DNA from: Candidatus Gastranaerophilales bacterium
GTDB taxonomy: Bacteria > Cyanobacteriota > Vampirovibrionia > Gastranaerophilales > Gastranaerophilaceae
Direction of reading: 5' to 3'
Assembly: GCA_944327225.1 (NCBI GenBank)
Contig: CALVGZ010000019.1
Span: forward strand, 1-37,044
Length of the DNA: 37,044 bases
In this document: piece by piece, positions 1 through 7,627 of the stretch
Numbering within the stretch: position 1 is the first letter of the stretch
Layout of the letters: every line of letters begins with the position of its first letter
Program-made: the position numbers and the translations under genes
The notes under the pieces: generated by a model
What the model saw: the letters and a program-made list of their open reading frames with translations, nothing else
What the model was told of the DNA's origin: nothing
The model's database searches: none

Positions 1-138
1 CGTTGTTGAGGGTGACGTTCTGTCCATCTGAACATATTAATAAGTTTAAAAAGTGTCCACGAGAGGATTCGAACCTCTACATTCACGTTGTTGAGGGTGA
101 CGTTCTGTCCATCTGAACATATTAATAAGTTTAAAAAG
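1..138 (-). repeat. Tandem decayed tRNA-Arg copies (85-bp period)
   Basis: Positions 1-77 recur almost identically at 86-162, giving an 85-bp period that continues off the left edge. Read on the minus strand, each unit is a damaged copy of the intact tRNA-Arg at 139-212. The T arm, the 3' acceptor strand (54-61) and the D arm are kept. The 5' acceptor strand is replaced by AT-rich sequence (about 120-138), and the anticodon region carries a one-base insertion, with a one-base deletion beside the T stem. Without a 5' acceptor strand these copies should not make functional tRNA. The duplicated part is the tRNA 3' portion, which is what repeated integration and excision at a tRNA gene leaves behind; local slippage duplication is the alternative. 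Confidence 0.75.
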
Positions 139-212
139 TGTCCACGAGAGGATTCGAACCTCCGACATTCACCTTAGGAGGGTGACGTTCTGTCCATCTG
201 AACTACGTGGAC
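139..212 (-). tRNA. tRNA-Arg (anticodon CCT)
   Basis: The minus strand folds as a complete 74-nt cloverleaf. It has a 7-bp acceptor (GTCCACG/CGTGGAC), D stem GTTC/GAAC, anticodon stem TCACC/GGTGA enclosing loop CTCCTAA with anticodon CCT, and a T arm with TTCGAAT. The discriminator base is A and CCA is not encoded. It reads AGG codons. Its 3' end faces the decayed tandem copies at 1-138. Confidence 0.95.
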
Positions 213-219
213 ATTTGAC

Positions 220-248
220 TTGATTTTAACATAAACTTATTTTATAGT
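220..248 (+). promoter_or_regulatory. Promoter of tRNA-Lys
   Basis: A -35 box TTGATT (220-225), a 17-nt spacer and a -10 box TATAGT (243-248) stand 11 nt before the tRNA-Lys 5' end. This is near-consensus for the housekeeping sigma factor. Confidence 0.7.
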
Positions 249-259
249 ATACATGTTCT

Positions 260-332
<73 letters not shown>

Positions 333-524
333 GATTTTATTTTTTTAAGAACGGATGTTTATAATTAATATTTCTTAATGTTCAAAACTTGTGCGGGGAG
401 TAAGTTTTGTTTTGTATTATCGTTTTTTATATTTTTAAAAAAAATTATATTTCTTGCATTTATTTTTTATTTTTATTATCTTTGTAATATATGTAGATTT
501 ATTTATTTAAAAAGGTTGTCAGGT

Positions 525-998
525 ATGAGAATTTCACCCGTATCATTAAAGAATTACAGTTCAAGAAATGTTAGTTTTAAAAAATTTAAGAATGAAGAAA
601 CAGGAAAAAAAATAAAAGAGATGTTAGCTTCGGAGTATGGTTGGGACGATTTTTGTTGTTTTTCGAAGGGTTGGTATGAATATCTGAAAAAAAATCCTTA
701 TGCAGTTTTGCGAGCATTGGACGATGGTTCTGTAAAAGTTGATATAGATACTGAATTTTTCGAACAAGTTGGTGCAAAGGATATTAAAAATGATATCGAA
801 AGCATTAAAGATTATCGAGGAGCGGAAATTTCATCATTAGTAGTGATGCTTGAATGTTTGGATAGGCGTATTAAATCTAAAAATGATCCTAGAAAACCTC
901 TTGAAAACCAAAACAGAGAACTAAGCAAAGAGGAATTGGAAGCATATTGGGAAGCGAAAAGAGAAGACGAAGAAAGAATACGCAATCTTGCATTTTAG
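525..998 (+). CDS. Hypothetical protein with tag-like N-terminus (157 aa)
   Basis: I do not recognise this family. The reading frame is open from 378, but codons 1-49 of that longer version are a run of Phe/Ile/Leu/Lys typical of translated AT-rich spacer. I therefore place the start at ATG 525, giving MRISPVSLKNYSSRNVSFKK. The AGG just before it (521-523) is only a poor ribosome site. The start resembles the N-termini of other proteins here (1095, 4946), with a short polar stretch then an 'SFKKF' patch. The remainder is charged and soluble, with many Glu/Lys/Arg and a helical C-terminal third (about residues 120-157). No signal peptide or membrane segment is visible. It may be transcribed with the next gene, 96 nt downstream. 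Function unknown. Confidence 0.6.
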   Translation: MRISPVSLKNYSSRNVSFKKFKNEETGKKIKEMLASEYGWDDFCCFSKGWYEYLKKNPYAVLRALDDGSVKVDIDTEFFEQVGAKDIKNDIESIKDYRGAEISSLVVMLECLDRRIKSKNDPRKPLENQNRELSKEELEAYWEAKREDEERIRNLAF

Positions 999-1094
999 TT
1001 AATATTTGTTAAAAATTGTGTTTTTTAATGCAATTTATTTTTTTCAGGTGTATTAAAGAATTTGTTAGAATGTTATTTTTCGATACAAGTTCTT

Positions 1095-3098
1095 ATGAAT
1101 AGCCCTTCTTTAAATACTAACAATAACAGACTTAATTTTAAAGGCATGAAATTACCCGATTGTGCTGACCTTAGGGCTGCAAAAAGGTTTTTAAATTGCG
1201 GATATAAAAGTATTGAAAAAAAATTTATAGAATATATTCAAGAAGAAGCCCCAAAGTTAATTGCTGATGTAGATGGCGAAAAATATATTTTAGATGATAA
1301 AATAGGTGGAAAAATTTTAAGCGGGTTTAAATCTTTTATTGGGATTCCGCTTGATATAATTGATTTTTTTGCAAAAAAGTTTCCAAAATCTTTTATAAAT
1401 AATAGTAAATTTTTGGAAAAATATAGAAATTCTATTAAGTTTGAGGATAATTTAAAAGCGTTTCAGGGCATGCAAAGAAATGCCATAAGGTTTACTCAAG
1501 AGGTTTTACCTGAAAAAAATTATCCCACAGGAGAATGTACGGATTTTTGCAGGGGAGTTTGTAATAAAGTTAATGAAAAATTTAATAATTTATTAAATGT
1601 AGCAATGTCTGATGAAAAAGCGGTTTATGATACAAAAAAAGAAAGATTTTGGGCAAGAATAGTTTCGGGATTCACGGCCGCAGTTTTTATAGGAAATGAT
1701 TTTTACAATAAATCAATTCAGCAAGGAAAAACTGATAAAGAAGCAAAAAAAGAAAAAAAATTGAAATTGATTCAAGAAATTCACGAAAATATATGTGAAG
1801 CACTTGTGCAATTTAGTGTATTTGCTTGTTTTTCTCAAACTGTTAATAAAAGTATATGGGGATCTGCTTTAATAGGAACTGCAATAGGGCTGGTGTCTCG
1901 TACAGTTTCCAGAGTATCCAGCGGAATGCCAATTAAACGGATAAAGGTTTCGGATAAAAAAGATTTTTCAATGGAAATGAATGAGTATATTAAAGCTACA
2001 AAGGAAAATAATATAAAAGATTTAGAAAAAAGAAAGCAAGAAACAAAAAATAAAAATAATAAAAAGCCATTTTTAAGTCTTAAAAACATTCTTTTATTTT
2101 GCGGATTAAGCATTGCAGGCGGATATTTATTAAGATTTTTAAAAGGAAATACTGCAATTGGTAAAAATATTGTTAATAAATTAGCAGAATATAAAAACAA
2201 AATTAACGGTGAGGTAACTTATGAATTATATGCCGAAAAAAATGACCTAGAAAAAATGAAAAATTTATTAAATAGCAGTGGTCATTATTCTTTATATTCA
2301 AAAATTGACAATTTAACAGAAAAATCAGAAGGTACTCTTTTATTGGGTAGGGATTATAAAACAAGGAAAATTTTTGGTATAAAAGTAAAAGAAAAAGATT
2401 TAAGAAGTTTAAAATTTGCTCCTTTAAATTTTGTTAAAGAATTAATCTCTTATCCTTATAAAATAGTTTCCAAATTGGAAGCAGCTATAAGAAAGGTGCC
2501 ATTGAAAAATGTGGCAAGTGCAGGTGGTGATAGTGCTGTTTCAGATAAATACGGTATAAAAAATATTTATAAAATTTTTATGGAATTTAAAGAAAAATAT
2601 GGTAATGATGAAAAAAAGTTAAATAAAGAATTTGTTGAATGTATTGAAGAAACTTTTTTAAGGGCAAATAATAATGTCACTTCCTCATCATGTGATAATT
2701 CAAAAATTGCGGTTTTAGCCCAAACTTTAGGTGCATTATCCGGTATGTGGTTTAATATGAATGATGAATTTAATTCATCAATAAGAAACGGTGCTACAAA
2801 ATATGAAGCTCAAAAAGACGCAAGATTAAGGGGTATTAACAAATTCTTTAGAATGACGGTTCAGTTGATTATATCCGGCTCTTTAAATAATTTATTTAAA
2901 AAACAATACAATAAATCAATTGGTGCAGCAGCTATGGTTGTAGCAATAAGTACTATTTTAACAGATTCCGTTGCAAGAATTCTTACAGGTATGCCTTTTA
3001 GAAAAATGAATAAAGAAGAACTTGAAAAATATCAAAAAGAACATAAAGAAGGTATTATGTCAGGTTATTACAGATTTATCGATAAATTAGCTTCGTAA
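1095..3098 (+). CDS. Membrane protein with two copies of a ~100-aa domain (667 aa)
   Basis: No known family recognised. A TTG at 1062 extends the frame, but ATG 1095 gives a start (MNSPSLNTNNNRLNFKGMK) carrying the 'NFKG' tag seen in neighbours. Two internal segments are clearly homologous. Residues about 183-282 run from RFWARIVSG to SGMPIKRI; residues about 537-639 run from AVLAQTLGALSGMWF to TGMPFRKM. Each contains a hydrophobic helix, an N-D-x-(F/Y)-N-x-S-I element, a Lys/Glu-rich helix, two further hydrophobic stretches ending in K-S-I-(W/G)-(A/G)-(S/A)-A, and a closing (S/T)GMP(I/F)(K/R)K patch. A third hydrophobic segment lies near residue 335 (NILLFCGLSIAGGYLL). This suggests an inner-membrane protein built by duplication. 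Function unknown. Confidence 0.7.
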   Translation: MNSPSLNTNNNRLNFKGMKLPDCADLRAAKRFLNCGYKSIEKKFIEYIQEEAPKLIADVDGEKYILDDKIGGKILSGFKSFIGIPLDIIDFFAKKFPKSFINNSKFLEKYRNSIKFEDNLKAFQGMQRNAIRFTQEVLPEKNYPTGECTDFCRGVCNKVNEKFNNLLNVAMSDEKAVYDTKKERFWARIVSGFTAAVFIGNDFYNKSIQQGKTDKEAKKEKKLKLIQEIHENICEALVQFSVFACFSQTVNKSIWGSALIGTAIGLVSRTVSRVSSGMPIKRIKVSDKKDFSMEMNEYIKATKENNIKDLEKRKQETKNKNNKKPFLSLKNILLFCGLSIAGGYLLRFLKGNTAIGKNIVNKLAEYKNKINGEVTYELYAEKNDLEKMKNLLNSSGHYSLYSKIDNLTEKSEGTLLLGRDYKTRKIFGIKVKEKDLRSLKFAPLNFVKELISYPYKIVSKLEAAIRKVPLKNVASAGGDSAVSDKYGIKNIYKIFMEFKEKYGNDEKKLNKEFVECIEETFLRANNNVTSSSCDNSKIAVLAQTLGALSGMWFNMNDEFNSSIRNGATKYEAQKDARLRGINKFFRMTVQLIISGSLNNLFKKQYNKSIGAAAMVVAISTILTDSVARILTGMPFRKMNKEELEKYQKEHKEGIMSGYYRFIDKLAS

Positions 3099-3176
3099 TG
3101 TTAATTTAAAAATTCGTAAGACAAAAAATATTTTTTTGAGTTTTGTACATACAAAATTAATTAAGAAAGGAATTAA

Positions 3177-4147
3177 ACGAATATTCAAAGTGTTAATTTA
3201 GGCAAAATGGGTTTACAAAATTTTAAAGGTAAAATTATAGATTCCCATGGACATGTCGGGAAATGGACCAATGATTCTTTTTCTACAAGTGGTTTGTTGA
3301 ATTTTTTTAATAGAAGGTATAATGATGGCAGAGATACAGTTGATAGTGTAGTTTTATCAAATTTGGATTGCGTTTATGCACCGGAAGGAAAACCTTATAG
3401 AGATGAGATTGAGGGAAATCTTTCATTGATTAAAGAATGTTTGCATAATGACAAGCTTATTCCTCTTGTTGTTTGTCAGCCTGGATTTGGCTGCCCTACA
3501 AATATTGAATTATTATTAAATGCTTATCCGCATAAGATTAAAGGTCTTAAATTCCATCCTGCTTGCTTAAATTTGGCCGCAAATGATGAAAAATATGTTC
3601 CGTATATGGAGCTTGCTGAAAAATATAGAAAACCATGTTTATTTCATAGCGAAGTTGTTACAGATGAAGCAGGAAATTTCGTTAGAAGCGGGGTTTCTGA
3701 TCCTGAAAAGATTTATGAAATGGCAAGAAGATTTCCAAAATTCCGGTAATATTAGGACACATGGGACTGGGCGGAGATGAAGCTCATGAAGCCGGAATAA
3801 AAACTTTGATTGATTCAATTGAAAATGATGATGCAAATTTGTACGCTGACTTAGCTTGGGTGGATTGGGATAATCCGAAAAAACCCCATATTGTTGATGT
3901 GGTGGGCAAGCTTATGAATACATCCAGAGGTGACAAAACAGAAAGATTATTATTTGGAACAGATGCCCCTTTGGGTGTTTTTGGTGAAGCTGCTCTCAAA
4001 CAAGATGGTGCTTACGATTATAATATCAGATGTATAAAAGAAGCTTTAAAAGGTGAATATGGGGACGATGCACGTAAATTAATAAGCAGAATTTTTTATA
4101 GAAACAGTAAGAAATTGTTTGATGCTGGTTTGAATAAAATCGTATAA
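3177..4147 (+). pseudogene. Amidohydrolase (TIM-barrel metal-dependent hydrolase), frameshifted
   Basis: Two reading frames together make one amidohydrolase-2-type protein of about 320 aa. The first (ATG 3207 to stop 3749) has the metal-binding 'IIDSHGH' start, 'KGLKFHP' and 'CLFHSE'. The second carries 'PVILGHMGLGG', 'LYADLAWVDW' and 'LLFGTDAP', supplying the remaining His and Asp ligands. The second frame becomes readable at the AAAA run 3737-3740, so one missing A or a -1 slip there joins them. The start also looks damaged: a good Shine-Dalgarno (AAAGGA, 3166-3171) stands 5 nt before ACG 3177, and reading from that ACG gives (M/T)NIQSVNLGKMGLQNFKG, a tagged N-terminus like its neighbours. 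Probably a recently inactivated gene; two assembly errors are the alternative. Substrate unknown. Confidence 0.75.
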
Positions 4148-4236
4148 AAATTTAATTACATTTTTAATACTGTAAATTTATTATTTAAATTCATTTGCTA
4201 TATGCTATAAATTATATTAGGAATAGTTTATAGAAA

Positions 4237-4839
4237 ATGGTTTTTATGAAAAAGATAATATATTTTTTGGTATTTATTATTATGTCTCCTGTCTTTGCGG
4301 CAGATAAACTGCACGTTAGTGCTATGAACGATTTCAGTTCAATAAATCCTACTCAAAATTTTCAGGTGATGTTGGTTGAAGACGGAGTTTTAAACGGTAT
4401 TTATATGTTAAGGGGTGATATTTTAAATTGTACTTTAAACAAAACAACAAATCCGACACGTGCAAAAAGAGATGCAAAGATATATTTTAATGTAATAAGT
4501 TATTCGGATAAAAAAGGAACTCATCAGATAGAACCTAAAATGATTGCTAAATATGCCGAGAAAGTTTTGTCTGTTGAAGAAGTGAAAAAAACTCCTCCTA
4601 AAAAGATAGCTAAAAAAGCAGTTGGTACTGTCGGAAATTTATTTGTAACGGGATTTTCGTATGGGGTTTCATTTGTTGACGGTATAAAAGAAAATAAAGA
4701 AGATAACAGATTGAAATCCGGCGTAAAACAGGTTTATGATGATTCTTTTTTGTCTTATGCGGAATACGGGCATGAAGTCCAAATTAAAGAAGGACAAGAG
4801 TTTTATTTCATAGTTAAAAGAGCAAAAGAACAGGATTAA
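4237..4839 (+). CDS. Secreted/periplasmic hypothetical protein (200 aa)
   Basis: No family recognised. The N-terminus is a classical signal peptide: MVFMKKIIYFLVFIIMSPVFA, with likely cleavage after FAA/DK. The start could equally be the ATG at 4246, since neither has a strong ribosome site. The mature part contains a beta-rich first half (LHVSAMNDFSSI to KIYFNVISYSD). A Lys-rich linker (KKTPPKKIAKKAVG) follows, then a small hydrophobic patch (GNLFVTGFSYGVSFVDGI), and a C-terminal beta stretch ends in YFIVKRA. It lies between unrelated genes, with about 90 nt upstream and 106 nt downstream, and is probably transcribed alone. Envelope location is likely; role unknown. Confidence 0.7.
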   Translation: MVFMKKIIYFLVFIIMSPVFAADKLHVSAMNDFSSINPTQNFQVMLVEDGVLNGIYMLRGDILNCTLNKTTNPTRAKRDAKIYFNVISYSDKKGTHQIEPKMIAKYAEKVLSVEEVKKTPPKKIAKKAVGTVGNLFVTGFSYGVSFVDGIKENKEDNRLKSGVKQVYDDSFLSYAEYGHEVQIKEGQEFYFIVKRAKEQD

Positions 4840-4945
4840 TGTAACAAATTGTAAAAAAAATATTTTAAATGTTAAAGTTCACTTGAATATTTGACGATAT
4901 TCCTTATGTAGACAATAAAGACAATAGGAATAAGGAGCTTCGACA

Positions 4946-5323
4946 ATGGACATTAATCAGGTGAGATTTGGTGGTTTTTCGGTTGGCAATTCTAATACAA
5001 GGCAAGCTAAAGAGGAAAAATCTGAAGATAGCAAGGCGGAAGAATTTAGAAAGGAAAGCATTAGCACCTTTAATCCCGAAAAAATTATGGGTGCAATGGA
5101 AGCACAAGGATTGCAGAATTTGGCACAAGTTAATTTAGTGTCAAAGAAAGAAGTCGATCCTGCGGATTTTTTAACGGAAGATAGAATAGCAGACATTGAA
5201 GCCATGATGGGCGAATTTGAAATTGGAGTAGGCAAAATAGCAGATGTATTGGAAGAAGAATTGCCAATGTTATCAGCTGATAATAGACTTGCTTTTGCAG
5301 CTCATATATTTGCTGCTGAATAA
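4946..5323 (+). CDS. Tagged small acidic protein (125 aa)
   Basis: Unrecognised family. The start is well supported by AAGGAG (4933-4938) 7 nt before ATG. It begins MDINQVRFGGFSVGNSNTR, a short polar leader followed by 'RFGG', comparable to 'NFKG' in the 1095 gene and the broken amidohydrolase. Residues 20-40 are highly charged and probably disordered. Residues 45-125 are predicted helical and acidic (NPEKIMGAMEAQGLQNLAQ, then IADIEAMMGEFEIGVGKIADVLEEELP). No signal peptide or membrane segment. Single-gene unit closed by the terminator at 5371. Confidence 0.75.
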   Translation: MDINQVRFGGFSVGNSNTRQAKEEKSEDSKAEEFRKESISTFNPEKIMGAMEAQGLQNLAQVNLVSKKEVDPADFLTEDRIADIEAMMGEFEIGVGKIADVLEEELPMLSADNRLAFAAHIFAAE

Positions 5324-5370
5324 AAGTCTAAGAGAAGTTTCCTTATTCTCCTCTATTGTTTAATTTTATG

Positions 5371-5400
5371 CCGTTAAAGAATTTTAACGGCTTTATTTTA
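5371..5400 (+). terminator. Rho-independent terminator
   Basis: Perfect 8-bp stem CCGTTAAA/TTTAACGG (5371-5378, 5383-5390) with a GAAT loop, followed by CTTTATTTTA. It ends the 4946 gene and touches the stop codon of the convergent CCA-adding enzyme gene. Confidence 0.8.
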
Positions 5401-6703
5401 TATTTTTTATGAAATTGATTGCTTGTTTTTTTGTTAAAATTTCGCCGGTAAGTTGGGCTTCTTTAAGCATTTCCATAATTATTCCAATTTTTTTTGAAGG
5501 TTTTATGTTTAAAATTTTCATAATTTCATTTCCGTTTAAAAGGCTTTTTGGATTTTTAACAAAAGTCTGCACTTCATTGTAATAATTTAAAAGGTTTTGA
5601 AGGTGATTTAATGATAAGTCAATCATTTTTTTACTTACTGCAATGCCTTTGGCGGAAAGTCTGTCTGCACGAGATAATTCTATAATATCAGGAGTTTCAT
5701 CTCCGAGTTTTCTTATAAATCTTGCGTATGCCTTTTTATCATCACCGCAATTTATAAGACTTGCGGGATATATGTGATATTTTATCATTTTGCAGATGTA
5801 GGCGATTTGTTTATTTGAAAATTTAAGTTCCGTAAGTTCTTTTTTGGCCAGTTTGGATCCTTTTATATCATGTCCTATAAAGCGGTGTCTTCCTTGAGGT
5901 TCAATTGTCCATGTCGAGGGTTTACCGATATCATGGTATAAAGCTGCAATTTTTAAAATCGGATTGTTGATTCTAATGTTTTTTACCGTTTCGATGGAAT
6001 GATGCACTAAATCAAGGTGATGATGTGAATTTGAAGGTACTCTTTTAATTTCTTTAATAAAGGGAAAAATAATTTCAAGTGCTTCGTTTTCGTACATTTT
6101 TAAAAGAGTTTCAATTAAAAATTCTCCTTCAAAAATTTGTATTATTTCATAATTTATTCTTTCTTTTGCACAAGCTAAGACTTTTTTGAAATTAATTTTG
6201 GTATAATTTTCAAGTTCTTTTTCAATATTAAAACCGGTTTGCGACATAAATCTGTACATTCTTAAATATCTTAGAGGATCATCATCGAGATTTTTGAGGT
6301 TATATGTTTTTATAATTTTATTTTTTATATCATTTATTCCGTTCAGAGGGTCAAAAAATTCTTTTTTATTGATATTATAAAATATTGAATTTATTGTGAA
6401 ATCCCTTCTTTGAGCATCTTTTAATATATTATTTTCAACAGCATTTGAAATATCAAAATAGTTTTCTTTATCATCTAAGACTACTCTATAGATTTGATTT
6501 TCTTTATCTAGTTCAATAAAAGTTCCGTTTAATTTTGTAGCTATTTTTTTTGCTGTTATTTCAGCATTTTTAAGACAAACTAAATCCCTGTCTTTTGAGA
6601 TTTTATTTTTTATAAAATAGTTTCTTAAATATCCTCCAACAAGGTATATTTCTTGATTTTTTATAATGTCGTTTATTGAGTTTAAAATTTTATCGTTAAA
6701 CAT
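5393..6703 (-). CDS. CCA tRNA nucleotidyltransferase / poly(A) polymerase family, with HD domain
   Basis: Class II nucleotidyltransferase fold. The signature 'YLVGGYLRNYF' at residues 20-30 is followed by the catalytic acidic motif 'DRDLVC' (38-43), where the family usually has D-x-D. The conserved 'RRDFTINSIFYN' (99-110) and the neck motif 'DDPLRYLRMYRFMSQTGF' (141-158) are present. The C-terminal half is an HD phosphohydrolase-like domain with 'SHHHLDLVHHSIE' and 'ALYHDIGKPSTW' (HD at 257-258). The family adds or repairs the 3' CCA of tRNAs; this fits, because none of the three intact tRNAs in this window encodes CCA. A poly(A) polymerase role cannot be excluded from sequence. It starts 3 nt after the rsmE stop codon, so the two are cotranscribed. 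Confidence 0.88.
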   Translation of the reverse strand: MFNDKILNSINDIIKNQEIYLVGGYLRNYFIKNKISKDRDLVCLKNAEITAKKIATKLNGTFIELDKENQIYRVVLDDKENYFDISNAVENNILKDAQRRDFTINSIFYNINKKEFFDPLNGINDIKNKIIKTYNLKNLDDDPLRYLRMYRFMSQTGFNIEKELENYTKINFKKVLACAKERINYEIIQIFEGEFLIETLLKMYENEALEIIFPFIKEIKRVPSNSHHHLDLVHHSIETVKNIRINNPILKIAALYHDIGKPSTWTIEPQGRHRFIGHDIKGSKLAKKELTELKFSNKQIAYICKMIKYHIYPASLINCGDDKKAYARFIRKLGDETPDIIELSRADRLSAKGIAVSKKMIDLSLNHLQNLLNYYNEVQTFVKNPKSLLNGNEIMKILNIKPSKKIGIIMEMLKEAQLTGEILTKKQAINFIKNIK

Positions 6704-6706
6704 AAT

Positions 6707-7432
6707 TTATTCAATTCTTGTGATAATATTTGAAATTGCTGCTGTTATTGCGTTTGGTGCTTTATATATCATTTTTCCAAGACTTATTAATTTATAATTT
6801 TGTTTTTTAAAGTAGTCAAACTCGCAATCTGAAAATCCGCCTTCAGGGCCAATTATAATGGCAATTTTTTTGTTTTTGTCTATAGTTTTTATGCTTTCGT
6901 CGAGACTTATATTTTCATATTTTTCTGCGAAAATTAAAACATTTTCTTTTTCAAAGTTTTTCAAAACGGTTTTTAGATTTGAAATTTCATGTATTTTTGG
7001 TAAATCAGCTCTCTCGCATTGTTTAAAGTTTTCAAGGGCTATTTTTTTCCATTTTTCGATTTTATTTTTGGTTGAGTTGGTCGGAGTTGAAACATTATCC
7101 GAAAAAACAGGATAAATTTCTTTAATTCCTGATTGAGTTGCATTTGCAATAGCCATATTTTGGGCATCAGACATTAAAATCGATTGTACGAGACATAATT
7201 TTGTTTTTAAAAATCTTTCACTCTGCGTTGTTTCAATTATTTCAGCTTTAAGAGAATTTTTTGTTATATTAGTTATTTTTGCTAAATAAATATTTTGGTT
7301 TTTGTTTATAAATTTAATTTTTTCTCCGATTTTTACTCTTAAAACTTTAGTTAAATGAAAGAAATTTTCATTGTCATTAAGTTCAATGAAATTTCCTTTT
7401 AATTCTTCTTTTTTTATTAAAAAATGTGGCAT
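6707..7432 (-). CDS. rsmE: 16S rRNA (uracil-1498-N3)-methyltransferase RsmE
   Basis: A 241-aa SPOUT methyltransferase of the RsmE family. The N-terminal PUA-like domain has 'NENFFHLTKVLRVKIGEKIKF' (22-42). The middle 'QNMAIANATQSGIKEIYPVFSD' precedes the knotted SAM-binding core 'IAIIIGPEGGFSDCEFD' (190-206; GPEGG at 195-199). The usual last motif 'LG.RILR.ETA' is here LGKMIYKAPNAITAAI: recognisable but diverged (K-A-P-N where R-x-E-T is common). It methylates U1498 in the decoding region of 16S rRNA. First gene of a two-gene unit with the CCA-adding enzyme. A -10-like TGATAAAAT ends 9 nt before ATG, so the mRNA leader may be only about 3 nt. Confidence 0.9.
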   Translation of the reverse strand: MPHFLIKKEELKGNFIELNDNENFFHLTKVLRVKIGEKIKFINKNQNIYLAKITNITKNSLKAEIIETTQSERFLKTKLCLVQSILMSDAQNMAIANATQSGIKEIYPVFSDNVSTPTNSTKNKIEKWKKIALENFKQCERADLPKIHEISNLKTVLKNFEKENVLIFAEKYENISLDESIKTIDKNKKIAIIIGPEGGFSDCEFDYFKKQNYKLISLGKMIYKAPNAITAAISNIITRIE

Positions 7433-7544
7433 AACAACTCAATTTTATCACAGAATACTAATTTTCTCATACATTTGTAGGATATTTTAAATTAATTTTA
7501 AAGTTGTTGAAACCCTCTCTACTCTTGGATTTTGATTATTTTTT

Positions 7545-7578
7545 TATACTAAAGTATGAAAACAATATACTAAAGTAT
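7545..7578 (+). promoter_or_regulatory. Tandem palindromes upstream of flagellin
   Basis: TATACTAAAGTAT occurs twice (7545-7557 and 7566-7578), exactly 21 bp apart. Each copy contains the perfect dyad ATACT-AA-AGTAT. The second copy includes the putative sigma-28 -35 element, so a bound regulator would contact the polymerase site. Two helical turns of spacing suits two protein dimers on one DNA face. Confidence 0.55.
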
Positions 7579-7597
7579 AAAAAAATATTTTCGATAT
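7571..7597 (+). promoter_or_regulatory. Sigma-28-like promoter of flagellin
   Basis: TAAA (7571-7574), a 15-nt spacer, then TTCGATAT (7590-7597) against the flagellar sigma consensus TAAA-N15-GCCGATAA: 4/4 and 5/8 matches with exact spacing. It lies 30 nt before the flagellin ATG. A related pair precedes the gene at 32256. Confidence 0.6.
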
Positions 7598-7627
7598 AGG
7601 TAGTGTGGAAAAAATGGAGAGAAAAAA

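Noticed and set aside
1-170. Possible CRISPR-like array because of the direct repeats
   Set aside because: The 85-bp repeats are tRNA-derived, have no unique spacers, and no cas gene is present.
378-524. N-terminal extension of the first hypothetical protein (hydrophobic, signal-like)
   Set aside because: It is a Phe/Ile/Lys run from AT-rich spacer, and the downstream ATG gives an N-terminus like those of neighbouring proteins.
3737-3740. Programmed -1 frameshift in the amidohydrolase
   Set aside because: The site CCA-AAA-TTC does not allow tandem slippage, no stimulatory hairpin was found, and the start codon also appears lost, so decay or sequence error is simpler.
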